Part shown: piece after piece, positions 16,287 to 25,403 of the stretch
Layout: the number at the start of each line of letters is the position of its first letter
Numbering within the stretch: position 1 is the first letter of the stretch
From: Haloimpatiens lingqiaonensis
Lineage (GTDB): Bacteria; Bacillota; Clostridia; Clostridiales; Clostridiaceae
Reading direction: 5' to 3' (one strand)
Length of the DNA stretch: 64,000 nt
NCBI RefSeq assembly: GCF_044502415.1
Contig: NZ_CP172402.1
Notes under the pieces: generated by a model
The model's database searches: none
Seen by the model: the letters and a program-made list of their open reading frames with translations, nothing else
Told to the model about the DNA's origin: nothing
Position numbers and translations under genes: made by a program

Positions 16287-17297
16287 ATGAGAATTGAAGC
16301 AACTTTAGAAGAATGGAAAGATTTATATGACATTTCCATAAGGCTTAAGGAAATGAAGCCTTGGGAAGAGTTATGGGATATGGATTTAATAACTATATTA
16401 CCATATGGAAAAGAAGAACCTTGTATATGTAGTAGTATGGGCAGAGGTGGAGAATGCTATGGAATAGGGGCTTATATAGGTGTTAATGCGATACATAATT
16501 TTTTTGTAATGGCAAATAGCCATGATGTTCCATCACATCAATTAATACGTTATCAGAATAATATCATGTGTAATTTTGGTAATAGAGACGAATTAACAAA
16601 AAAAGAGCTAAACATAATAAAAGAATTAGGGTTAAAATTTAGAGGAAAAAATAATTGGATATACTTTAGAGTATTTGAAACAGGCTATGCTCCATATATG
16701 CCAGACAGAAATCAGGTATTAGAACTTACAGATATTCTAAAGCACTTATATATGGCAATAGAAGCATTGCATAAAGGTCTAAAGATTGATTTTGAGAATG
16801 GAAAAACTTTAATGCGTAGATTTGATGAACAAAGTAACTTATGGATAAACTACGAAATGCCTGTATTTATGCCAAAAGTTCAATATCCAGTACCATCATT
16901 AGAAGATCAATTACTAATAAAGAGATTAAAAAAGCAATCATCAAATAATTCTATATTAGAATTGGATATAGCATACTTAAACTCAACTATAAATGACAGG
17001 AGTTATGATAAACCACTTATTCCAAGATTATGTATTTTAGTAGATAAAAGAAGTGGGATGCTACTATCACAAGTTATGGTAACACCAGAAGATGATGAAG
17101 TTAATATTGTATTTGGAACTATAATAAATTATATCCTCGAAAGAGAAAAGCCAAAACAAATAATAGTTAGAGATACTTATATGTTCAGTATTCTACTTGA
17201 TCTATGCAAACAAGTGGGAATAGATATTATTCAATCAGGGCAATTACAAGCAATAGATGAGTTTGTAGAATCTTTTTATGAATATATGCGATTCTAA
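16287..17297 (+). CDS. Uncharacterised protein, DUF6930-like C-terminal region
   Basis: 336 residues from the ATG at 16287 (GGAG upstream); an upstream TTG/ATG run to 16227 lacks a ribosome site. The N-terminal half has MKPWEELWDMDLITI and CICSSMGRGGECYGIGAYIG, a motif seen in domains near SEC-C-type and other uncharacterised proteins. The C-terminal part (RLCILVDKRSGMLLSQVM to the end, with REKPKQIIVRDTYMFSILLD) resembles DUF6930 as I remember it. No membrane segment or catalytic motif is obvious. It stands alone after the PIN gene with an 87-nt gap, in the accessory island, so it may be cargo. Function unknown. Confidence 0.6.
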   Translation: MRIEATLEEWKDLYDISIRLKEMKPWEELWDMDLITILPYGKEEPCICSSMGRGGECYGIGAYIGVNAIHNFFVMANSHDVPSHQLIRYQNNIMCNFGNRDELTKKELNIIKELGLKFRGKNNWIYFRVFETGYAPYMPDRNQVLELTDILKHLYMAIEALHKGLKIDFENGKTLMRRFDEQSNLWINYEMPVFMPKVQYPVPSLEDQLLIKRLKKQSSNNSILELDIAYLNSTINDRSYDKPLIPRLCILVDKRSGMLLSQVMVTPEDDEVNIVFGTIINYILEREKPKQIIVRDTYMFSILLDLCKQVGIDIIQSGQLQAIDEFVESFYEYMRF

Positions 17298-17335
17298 AAT
17301 GATTCTATTAACTTTCAAATACCTAAATCATCTCA

Positions 17336-17470
17336 AATTTTATTTTCACTGGAATTGTATTTTTTTACACTTACTTAAAGGGATGGTAAGCCCATAGACC
17401 GATAGATCGCAAAAATGGCTACACTTTCCCCTACCCAATGAAACCTTAATAAATAATTTCCAATTTTATT
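17336..17470 (-). repeat. Diverged copy of the IS 3' segment (5120-5262), inverted
   Basis: Reading the minus strand gives GGGTAGGGGAAAGTGT, GGGCTTACCATCCCTTTAAG and ATACAATTCCAGT, aligned end to end with 5120-5262. No transposase lies next to it, so it is a leftover. It abuts 134-bp repeat copy 2 directly and marks the right edge of the guaA island. Confidence 0.75.
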
Positions 17471-17607
17471 TTTATCCGATGACTACCTGCCGTAACACTC
17501 CCACTTCTAACAAAGTGGGAGATAACGGCAGCTACGTCCCTAGATAAGGATCTCTAACCTTCAGTTTTGGAGTAAAAACTCCATCTGAAGGTTAGAGGTC
17601 TGTTTAT
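17470..17607 (+). repeat. 134-bp two-hairpin repeat, copy 2
   Basis: Same organisation as copy 1, with a slightly longer 3' hairpin (two extra T in CTTCAGTTTTGGAGT) and GGTTAGAGG on the 3' arm. Its left end is adjacent to the IS remnant. Confidence 0.9.
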
Positions 17608-17687
17608 TTTAAGTTTTCACGAAAAGTGGGTTATCCCATATTTTAATCCATGGTGAAAATAGATTTTATAGTGAGGACATGATTGAT

Positions 17688-17813
17688 ATGGCATTTGAAG
17701 TTTTAGTAAATATAAATAGCTTGGTTGAAGAAGCTTTAAATTTAAGTAATAGAGCTAGAAGTTTTATAAGGAAAGTAGAAAATGAATTAAGTATTGATAG
17801 TGAATATTATTAG
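17688..17813 (+). CDS. Possible 41-residue small protein (or gene remnant)
   Basis: MAFEVLVNINSLVEEALNLS continues to NRARSFIRKVENELSIDSEYY, an amphipathic helical peptide. The same frame is open upstream to about 17613 without a good start (the ATG at 17679 is an alternative, with AGGA just before it), so this may be the tail of a decayed gene. No family recognised. Confidence 0.35.
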   Translation: MAFEVLVNINSLVEEALNLSNRARSFIRKVENELSIDSEYY

Positions 17814-17929
17814 ATTAATCATTTTTTAGTGAATTTGCTTGCCTTCAAGAACGAAAATTTTAATTTTTTATCAGAGAGATGCCTGGGCTGTTTTTGATTT
17901 AAAAAAAATATTTTTAATGATACAGAAAA

Positions 17930-17958
17930 AGTCTTGGAAAAATTCCAAGGCTTTTTTT
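17930..17958 (+). terminator. Rho-independent terminator
   Basis: AGTCTTGGAA pairs with TTCCAAGGCT, followed by seven T. It ends transcription of the 17688 region. From here to 18310 the sequence is very AT-rich and I see no gene. Confidence 0.85.
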
Positions 17959-18322
17959 GTGTTACAAATTACATGAATATAGTATAAAAACAAATAAACT
18001 ATTGTATGGCATCAAATTCAAATAAATAAGTATCGCTAAAATGAAAGTTAATTCCAATAATTGTAAATAATATTATAACATATAATATCATATATATGTT
18101 TTTATGGAATGTAATATATTGTAAAATAATATTGGATTTTAAATGAATTTTATACAAATAGAGCACTTATTTTAAATAAAATGTAAAAAAACAATAAATA
18201 TAGATTGAATTTTCAGAAAAATAGTGATAAACTTTAAAAGAAAAATTAATTTAACATATATGTAATAATATATAAAATATGTTAGAAGAATTTTCGTTTA
18301 TTCAATTAAAAGGGGGCTTTAA

Positions 18323-20023
18323 ATTGAAAACAAAAAATTATTAGCATTAACTTTAGGAGCAGCAATCGTATTTTCTACAGGGGCTGTAGGTTGCGGTAAT
18401 AAAGATAAAGTTGGGGACAAAAATGCTGGTTCTAAAGAAGAAAAGATGGACAAGGATCAGTACATGAACTTAAATTTAGGGGCAGAACCAAAATCATTAG
18501 ATGTGGCTAGATCTAGTGATACTATTTCATCACAGATATTTTCAGAAGTATATGAGGGCTTAACTAGAGTTGAGCAAAATGATGAAGGAAAAGATGTTAT
18601 AGTGGCAGCTGGGGCAGAAAAATGGGATCACAATGAAGAGGGAACAATGTGGACTTTCCATTTAAGAGATTATAATTGGTCTGATGGTAAAAAGGTTACT
18701 GCAAAGGATTTTGAATATTCCATAAAGAGAACATTAGATCCTAATACAGGTTCCAATTATGCATTTCTATTATCACCAATTAAAGGTGCGGATGAATACA
18801 ATGCAGGTAAAGGTTCAAAAGATGCTGTAGGGGTAAAAGCAGTTGATGACAAGACTTTGGAATTTACCTTAAAACAACCATGTCCATATTTCCTAGATTT
18901 AACATACTTTAAATTGTTTTTACCTCAAAGAGAGGATATAGTGACGAAACATGGAGATAAATATGGTACTGAGGGCAATACATTAGAAGTATATTGCGGA
19001 CCATTTATATTGAAAGAGTGGACGCACAATAATCAAATGATTCTTGAAAAGAATGATAAATATTGGGATAAGGATAAAGTTAAACTTCAAAAGGTTAATT
19101 TTAAGATTATAAAAGATGAAAATGCTTCATATAATTCACTTTATACTGGAGCAATAGATACTATGGGAGTATCAAAACCAGAGTGGATTAAGAAGTTTGA
19201 TGATACAGGGAAATTCGAAAATATAAAAGGATTTTTACCAATAGCTTGGTATATGGGTTTTAACCAAAAGGAAAAATTATTTAGTAATGTAAATGTAAGA
19301 AAGGCATTTTCAATTGGATTTACCAGAGAGGATTATGCTGATGTTATAACTCATGGTAGGCATGCAGCAGCTTATGGATGGTGCCCACCTACAGTTCAAA
19401 TCAATGGTAAAGACTTTAGAGAAACAGTAGGAGAAGAACCAGTTAAAACTATGTCTAAGGAAAATCCAGATGCAAAAGCATTACTTGTTAAGGGTTTAAA
19501 AGAACTTGGAATGGATGAAGATCCATCAAAGGTAACTATTACTATACTATTATCAGGAACAGATCAATATTATAGAACATTGGCAGAATATGTACAGCAA
19601 ATGTATAAAAAGACTTTAGGAGTAAATATAAAGGCAGAATATGTTGAATGGCCAATATTCCAGAAGAAAACGGATGAAATGGAATATCAAATGGCAATAA
19701 TGGGATGGCAAGGGGACTATAATGATCCTAATACATTCTTTGATATGTGGATGACAGGTTCAGGTATGTCAAGGACAGGATGGTCAAGCAAAAAATATGA
19801 TGAACTTGTAAAGAAAGCTATGAGCACATTAGATGTAAAAGAAAGAACCGAAGCATACAAAGAAGCAGAAAGAATATTACTAGCTGAAGATGTAGCTATA
19901 GCTCCAACAATCTATTCAAGAAGAAATACCTATAGATATAAATATGTTAAAAAATTAATGAGTCCATTATTTGGTAATGGTGTAGAACTTAAATATGCCT
20001 ATACATCTGGCAGACAGAAATAG
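18323..20023 (+). CDS. Peptide ABC transporter substrate-binding lipoprotein (OppA-like), start defective or non-canonical
   Basis: Family 5 solute-binding protein. The mature part has standard features: LNLGAEPKSLDVARSSDTIS, MWTFHLRDYNWSDGKKVTAKDFEYSIKR and MGWQGDYNDPNTFFDMW. The signal peptide KKLLALTLGAAIVFSTGAVG with lipobox Cys (codon 18392) is in frame, but that frame has no ATG/GTG/TTG before the TAA at 18320. It opens at an ATT at 18323, six bases after AGGGGG. The TTG at 18324 is in another frame that stops at once; one more A in the A-run at 18332-18337 would join it. So either ATT initiation, a lost start, or a one-base deletion. Starting at the ATG 18446 would give an unexported protein. 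No opp permease or ATPase genes are adjacent. Confidence 0.8.
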   Translation: MENKKLLALTLGAAIVFSTGAVGCGNKDKVGDKNAGSKEEKMDKDQYMNLNLGAEPKSLDVARSSDTISSQIFSEVYEGLTRVEQNDEGKDVIVAAGAEKWDHNEEGTMWTFHLRDYNWSDGKKVTAKDFEYSIKRTLDPNTGSNYAFLLSPIKGADEYNAGKGSKDAVGVKAVDDKTLEFTLKQPCPYFLDLTYFKLFLPQREDIVTKHGDKYGTEGNTLEVYCGPFILKEWTHNNQMILEKNDKYWDKDKVKLQKVNFKIIKDENASYNSLYTGAIDTMGVSKPEWIKKFDDTGKFENIKGFLPIAWYMGFNQKEKLFSNVNVRKAFSIGFTREDYADVITHGRHAAAYGWCPPTVQINGKDFRETVGEEPVKTMSKENPDAKALLVKGLKELGMDEDPSKVTITILLSGTDQYYRTLAEYVQQMYKKTLGVNIKAEYVEWPIFQKKTDEMEYQMAIMGWQGDYNDPNTFFDMWMTGSGMSRTGWSSKKYDELVKKAMSTLDVKERTEAYKEAERILLAEDVAIAPTIYSRRNTYRYKYVKKLMSPLFGNGVELKYAYTSGRQK

Positions 20024-20046
20024 GATTAAATAAAATTCAGATAAAG

Positions 20047-20086
20047 GGAATCAGTTTTTATTTATATATGAACTGATTCCTTTTTT
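20047..20086 (+). terminator. Terminator after the OppA-like gene
   Basis: GGAATCAGTT pairs with AACTGATTCC; T-run follows. It begins 24 nt after the stop. Confidence 0.9.
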
Positions 20087-20352
20087 GCGTCTAAATGCAC
20101 AAAATTAAATTATTAACTTTTATATCCTGTTGAGAATTATGCAGGATATAGTTTTTACCTGTTGAGTCATAGGTACTAATTTTTATATTGCATTGATAAT
20201 GAAAAGTTAGCGGACGTGAGTTGATACCAGCAAGACATTAGTATTAACTCTTATATTGCCTTGATAATGAAGGAGTTAATCTAATAACACTAAACCTTTA
20301 AAAATTTATGAATTGTAAATAAAATATTCACAAAAAATTTTTACTATATATA

Positions 20353-20408
20353 TTGACTAATGGTCATTAAGGAATATAATAGTAAGTGTAATAAATGACT
20401 ATAAGTCA
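20353..20408 (+). promoter_or_regulatory. Promoter and paired palindromic operators of the MMPL operon
   Basis: TTGACT (20353-20358), 16 nt, TATAAT (20375-20380) is a good promoter. One 13-nt palindrome, TGACTAATGGTCA (20354-20366), covers the -35 box; a second, TGACTATAAGTCA (20396-20408), lies downstream, 42 bp away centre to centre. This fits a dimeric repressor, for example TetR-type, binding twice on one DNA face. No regulator gene is nearby. Further downstream GATGATTCATC (20437) and GATGACTCATC (20495) form another palindrome pair in the leader. The remaining 20087-20350 holds imperfect repeats around TTATATTG and no gene. Confidence 0.65.
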
Positions 20409-20581
20409 TATATAGCATTTAAAATAATTGTTGGGAGATGATTCATCAGTATTTAAGTTATTTTATGTGAAATTTATTAAAGCAATTATAAGGAGATGAC
20501 TCATCCATTACACACTTTAATAAAAGATAGAAGTATTACGGTAGAGAGCTATCGGATAAATTTTAAAAGGGAGATGAAATA

Positions 20582-22675
20582 ATGAAAAAGTTTGGGAGGT
20601 TTATAGCCAAAAACAGGATTTTAGTAGTAATTATATCTATATTACTTATGTTTCCTGCTCTTTATGGAATGATATCCACAAGGATAAATTATGATTTATT
20701 AACTTATTTGCCTCAAAACTTAGATTCCATGAAAGGACAAGAAATATTAGATAAGAAGTACTCAGATGCGGCAACTTCAATGCTAATAATTGAAGACATG
20801 GAGCCTAAGGATATAGTAAAGATTAAAGAAAAAGTATCCAAGGTAGAAGGGGTAAATAAAGTAATATGGATAGATGATGTTTTAGATACTACTATCCCAA
20901 AGGAAATACTACCAGATGATGCTAGAAAGTCTTTTTATAGTGGTAATTCTACAATGCTTATTATTAAGTTTAATGAATCACCATCTTCAGAAAATACGCA
21001 ACAAGCTATAAGGGACATAAGAAAATTAACTAATAAACAGTGCTTTTTAAGTGGTATGTCAGCTATAGTTAAGGATACAAAGGATTTAGCAGACAAAGAA
21101 ACTCCATTTTATGTTTTACTTGCAGTTGTATTTTCGGTAATAGTACTTAGTCTTACCATGAAATCAGTAATTATACCATTTATATTTTTAGCAGCTATAG
21201 GATTAGCTATACTTTATAATTTTGGAACTAATATATTCTTTGGACAAATATCTTATGTTACCAAAGCACTAGCAGCGGTATTGCAGCTTGGAGTTACTAT
21301 GGACTACTCCATATTCTTACTTCACAGATATGATGAAGAAAGAGAAAAACTAGAAGATAAAAATGAAGCCATGGCAGATGCTATAGCAAATACTATAGTT
21401 TCTATAACAGGAAGTTCTCTTACAACCATAGCAGGATTTTTAGCACTATGCGTTATGACCTTGGCTTTAGGTAAAGATATAGGAATTGTAATGGCTAAAG
21501 GCGTTGTATTAGGTGTAATATCTACAGTTACTGTTTTACCAGCGCTTATATTGATATTTGATAAACCTATTCATAAATTTAGTCATAAGACTGTTTTGCC
21601 TGAATTTAACAAGGTGGCTAATTTAGTTACAAAGAAATATAAAGCTTTTATAGCACTATTTCTTTTATTGTTCATACCAGCAGTGTATGGAAATAATCAC
21701 ACAAAAGTTTATTACAACTTAGACGAATCTCTTCCAAAGGACATGGAATCAATAGTTGCTACAAATAAACTTAAGAAAGAATATAATATGACAACCACTC
21801 ACTTTATATTAGTAAATGATAAATTAGAAGGTTATAAGGTTAAAGAGATGGTAGATAAACTTGAAAAAGTGGATGGTATAGAAAAAGTTCTTTCCTATGA
21901 TAAGTTTATAGGTTCATCAATACCAGAGAGCTTTATACCAAAGGATATAAGAGATATATTCAAACAAGGTGGATATAATTTAATACTTGCAAATTCAAAA
22001 TATAAGGCAGCAAGAGATGAAGAAAATGCTCAAATAGATGAAGTTAATAAAATAGTTAAGAGCTACGATAAAGGTGCAATGGTAGCAGGTGAAGGACCAC
22101 TTACTAAGGATCTAATAGAAATTGCAGATAAGGATTTTAAACATGTAAGTGTGGTTTCTATAGCAGCTATATTTGCCATAATATTAATATTATTTAAGTC
22201 TATATCAATCCCTATTTTATTAGTTTCAGCTATAGAATTAGCTATATTTATAAACATGGGAATACCATTCTATACAGGAACTACAATACCATTCATAGCA
22301 TCTATTGTAATAGGATGTATACAGCTTGGAGCTACAGTAGATTATGCAATATTAATGACTACTAGATTTAGAGAAGAAATAAGGAACGGATATGATAGAT
22401 TTGAAGCTGCAACAATAACTGTTAAGGGTACGGCAAAATCTATAGTAACCAGTGGACTTACCTTCTTTGCAGCTACAGCAAGTGTTGGAATAGTATCTAA
22501 TATGGATTTAATAAAAACATTATGTGGAATGATTGCAAGAGGAGCACTTATAAGTATGGGAGTAATATTGTTTATCCTTCCATCAATACTTATAGTTTGT
22601 GAGAAATTTATAAACGCTACAACCATAAAGTGGAAAAGTGGTCAACAACAAAAGTTAGATGAAAAAACAGCTTAA
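20582..22675 (+). CDS. MMPL/RND-family transporter
   Basis: 697 residues. Two repeats of one TM helix, a large extracytoplasmic domain and five TM helices. First half: TM at about 12-30, exterior loop with DLLTYLPQNLDSMKG, then VLLAVVFSVIVLSLTMKS and following helices with the MMPL motif VTMDYSIFLLHRYDEE. Second half repeats it: YYNLDESLPKDME, then FAIILILFKSISIPILLV and ATVDYAILMTTRFREE. The aspartates in the two TM4-type motifs (MDYS and VDYA) are the expected proton-relay residues. The substrate is likely a lipid or amphipathic molecule; unknown here. The ATG follows GGGAGATG. The partner coiled-coil protein starts 25 nt downstream, in the same operon, controlled by the paired-operator promoter. 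Confidence 0.9.
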   Translation: MKKFGRFIAKNRILVVIISILLMFPALYGMISTRINYDLLTYLPQNLDSMKGQEILDKKYSDAATSMLIIEDMEPKDIVKIKEKVSKVEGVNKVIWIDDVLDTTIPKEILPDDARKSFYSGNSTMLIIKFNESPSSENTQQAIRDIRKLTNKQCFLSGMSAIVKDTKDLADKETPFYVLLAVVFSVIVLSLTMKSVIIPFIFLAAIGLAILYNFGTNIFFGQISYVTKALAAVLQLGVTMDYSIFLLHRYDEEREKLEDKNEAMADAIANTIVSITGSSLTTIAGFLALCVMTLALGKDIGIVMAKGVVLGVISTVTVLPALILIFDKPIHKFSHKTVLPEFNKVANLVTKKYKAFIALFLLLFIPAVYGNNHTKVYYNLDESLPKDMESIVATNKLKKEYNMTTTHFILVNDKLEGYKVKEMVDKLEKVDGIEKVLSYDKFIGSSIPESFIPKDIRDIFKQGGYNLILANSKYKAARDEENAQIDEVNKIVKSYDKGAMVAGEGPLTKDLIEIADKDFKHVSVVSIAAIFAIILILFKSISIPILLVSAIELAIFINMGIPFYTGTTIPFIASIVIGCIQLGATVDYAILMTTRFREEIRNGYDRFEAATITVKGTAKSIVTSGLTFFAATASVGIVSNMDLIKTLCGMIARGALISMGVILFILPSILIVCEKFINATTIKWKSGQQQKLDEKTA

Positions 22676-22700
22676 TTAGAAAGGAAAAGAGGGGATTACA

Positions 22701-25391
22701 TTGAAAAAGAGTATGTCAAAAAAAGTTATAAGTTTAGTTATGGTGGGAACAATACTAAGTTCTAATGCTGTTTATGCAAAGGAATTAATTCAAAAGGATG
22801 AATCTGTATATGTAACTTTAGGTGTAGACGGAGAAGTTAAAGAAAAGATAGTAAGTGATTGGCTACACAGAGATGATGCAAAGGGAAGTATAGAAGATAA
22901 GACAGTCTTAAAGGATATAAAGAATGTAAAAGGTGAAGAAAAACCTGATATAGATGGAGAAAAACTTACTTGGAATACGGATAAAAAGGATATATTTTAT
23001 CAAGGAAAAACAGAAAAAGAACTTCCAATAAAAGTTTCTATAAAATATGAATTAGATGGACAGGAAGTTAATCCTAAAGATATAGTAGGTAAATCAGGAC
23101 AAATAAAAATAAAAGTAAATTATGAAAACAAGTCCTATAAAACTGTAAATATAAAAGGCGAGGAAAGAAAAATATATACTCCATTTACTACTGCCACTAT
23201 AGTTAATTTACCTATGGATAAGTTTTCAAATGTAAAAGTTAATAGTGGAGAGGTTGTTTCTGATGGAAACAATCAAGCAATAACTTTTATAGCATTACCA
23301 GGATTAAAGGAAAGTTTAAGTATAAATAAAGATGTAGAAGACTTAATAGATTTAAAAGATAGCTTAGAGATAACAGCAGAAGTAAAGAATTTTGAAATGG
23401 GACCTATTATGATGACAGCAACACCTAAAATCCCAGAGGTTAAGGAATTTAAGGATGCTAAAAATTTCGATGAACTTTTTGAAGGATTAGATAAATTAAA
23501 AGATGCCAGCACACAATTAGAAGATGGCAGCTTTAAATTAAAAGATGGAAGTCAGAAGTTAAAAGATGGTCTTAATGAGGCTAATAATAAGGTAAGCGGC
23601 GTTAAAGGCATGATGAATAAGGAGCAGGATAAAATTGCCCTTATAAAATCACAAGAAAATGTAGAAAAAGAAAGAAAACTTATAGAAGATGCTTTTTTCG
23701 CAAAAGATTTAGGAAAAGTGTTTCAGGATGAAAATGTAGAGCAATTTATTGAAGCGTCATTAGCAGATTATAAAAAATTAGGTATTAAATCTATAATGCA
23801 GCTTCCAAGTGTTAAGGAATTGAAGAAAAAAGAAAACTTAAATAATATGACTAAGCTTATGAATGATGCAGATAAATTATCAAATATAGGTATGGGAAAA
23901 CTTCAACCTTTAATGGGTGTTTTAAAGTACTCAGATAGTTTAGTAGGTTTAGCAAATAAAGCAGCTACACTTTATAATGGAATAGAGCTTAAAAAGATAG
24001 ATCCACTTATAAATTTAGCTCAAAATAAAGATGTTATTTTAAAAATGGCAAAGGATGCTAATGAGTTAGGAACCTACTTGAAAGCTGAACAGCTAAAACC
24101 TATTATGGGACTTGCAAATAATAAAGATAAAGCAAATGGATTAATAAATGCTAGTTCAGAATTGTCTAAAGTAAACTTGGATAATATGAAGCAGTTCTTA
24201 GAGGCACAAAATACAGGAGCAATGGAATTTATAAACGCTACTAAGTTTTTAGAAAAAGATAAGGGACAAATATTAATTGCAAAAGTAAAGGAGAATCCAT
24301 CCTTAACTGATGATGAAAAGACACAATTAATTACAATTATAGGTGCTTCTAGTCAAATGCGTAATGGATTAATTGCTTCAGCTCCAAAACTTGACGAAGC
24401 TAAAAAGAATTTAGAAAAATTATCAGGATTACAGGCAAATTTAAAAGAAGTGGCACCATTATTAGCAGCACTTCCAGCTAGCATGGATTATGTAACTTCT
24501 ACTGTAATGCCAAAAGCTAACGAATTATTCAAGGGAATGAATGGTATTAGTCCATATTTAAAAGGAGTAGAGGGTAGTGTTCAGTACATTGATGCTATAA
24601 TGCCACAGCTAAAAGGCTTTAAAGGTGAGTTAGACAAAAACAAAGAAGGTATAGAAGCAGCTCAAAAGGCATTAAAGCCTGAAAATTTAAAGTACATTGA
24701 AGAATTGAAACCAGTTGTATTATCTATGGAAGCTAATAAGAAAAATATAGCAAACATTAAATCTTTAATAAATGCTAATGGTGGAATGGATGGAACTTTA
24801 AATAAAATAAACACTTTAGAAGAGGATATAAATAAAGCTGAACGTATAACCAATAATATAGAAAAAGGTTTAGCTAAAAATAATGTGAAAAACTTATCAC
24901 AATTAAGTGGTAAAATAAAGAGCATGCAAAGAGATTTAAATGATAGTGAAAAAATATTAGAAGTAATGCAAAGTGCATTGGAACAAAAAAATGTAGAGCA
25001 GGCTAGAAGCTTAATAAATGCACTACCACAGCTATCTAATGGAGTACAACAATTGGCAGAGGGCTCTAATCAATTATATGATGGATTAGATACTCTATCA
25101 TCAGGTATGAAGAAATTTAATGATGAGGGTATAAATAAAATATATTCTGAATTAAAAGGAAAGACAACAGATATAGAAAAGTTAATAGATATAAAGGACA
25201 ATATAGTGAAGCTATCTGATGAATATGAAAGCTTTACAGGAGTTACAGAAGACATGGAAGGAAAAGTTAAGTTTGTAATGAAAACAGATGAAATAAAACT
25301 TCCAGATAAAAAAGAAGAGGTTAAAAAGGAAGACAAAAAAGAAGAAGGTGGATTCATAGCTTGGATAAAGAACTTGTTCCACATTAAATAA
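22701..25391 (+). CDS. Exported coiled-coil protein (YhgE/Pip-type heptad repeats), partner of the MMPL transporter
   Basis: 896 residues from a TTG behind AGAGGGGAT. A Sec signal peptide (VISLVMVGTILSSNAVYAKE) is followed by a beta-rich domain to about residue 245 (LPIKVSIKYELDG, GQIKIKVNYENKSYKTVNIK). A long helical region follows with L-x-x-G spaced repeats such as QLEDGSFKLKDGSQKLKDG and LAEGSNQLYDGLDTLSSGMK, the pattern of YhgE/Pip-type proteins that are often encoded next to MMPL exporters. The C-terminus is Lys/Glu-rich and ends in a short amphipathic GGFIAWIKNLFHIK, possibly membrane-associating. It probably works at the cell surface with the MMPL pump; the specific role is not known. 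Confidence 0.82.
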   Translation: MKKSMSKKVISLVMVGTILSSNAVYAKELIQKDESVYVTLGVDGEVKEKIVSDWLHRDDAKGSIEDKTVLKDIKNVKGEEKPDIDGEKLTWNTDKKDIFYQGKTEKELPIKVSIKYELDGQEVNPKDIVGKSGQIKIKVNYENKSYKTVNIKGEERKIYTPFTTATIVNLPMDKFSNVKVNSGEVVSDGNNQAITFIALPGLKESLSINKDVEDLIDLKDSLEITAEVKNFEMGPIMMTATPKIPEVKEFKDAKNFDELFEGLDKLKDASTQLEDGSFKLKDGSQKLKDGLNEANNKVSGVKGMMNKEQDKIALIKSQENVEKERKLIEDAFFAKDLGKVFQDENVEQFIEASLADYKKLGIKSIMQLPSVKELKKKENLNNMTKLMNDADKLSNIGMGKLQPLMGVLKYSDSLVGLANKAATLYNGIELKKIDPLINLAQNKDVILKMAKDANELGTYLKAEQLKPIMGLANNKDKANGLINASSELSKVNLDNMKQFLEAQNTGAMEFINATKFLEKDKGQILIAKVKENPSLTDDEKTQLITIIGASSQMRNGLIASAPKLDEAKKNLEKLSGLQANLKEVAPLLAALPASMDYVTSTVMPKANELFKGMNGISPYLKGVEGSVQYIDAIMPQLKGFKGELDKNKEGIEAAQKALKPENLKYIEELKPVVLSMEANKKNIANIKSLINANGGMDGTLNKINTLEEDINKAERITNNIEKGLAKNNVKNLSQLSGKIKSMQRDLNDSEKILEVMQSALEQKNVEQARSLINALPQLSNGVQQLAEGSNQLYDGLDTLSSGMKKFNDEGINKIYSELKGKTTDIEKLIDIKDNIVKLSDEYESFTGVTEDMEGKVKFVMKTDEIKLPDKKEEVKKEDKKEEGGFIAWIKNLFHIK

Positions 25392-25403
25392 AAGCTATGT
25401 TAA

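Noticed and set aside
13802..17600. Direct repeat of the guaA 3' end as an attR site
   Set aside because: I looked for a second copy of the last guaA bases (such as ATAGAATGGGAATAA) at the island's right end and did not find a convincing one, so no att pair is claimed.
17679..17813. Confident small-protein call next to repeat copy 2
   Set aside because: The frame is open upstream without a start and has only a weak ribosome site, so it is listed at low confidence as a possible remnant.
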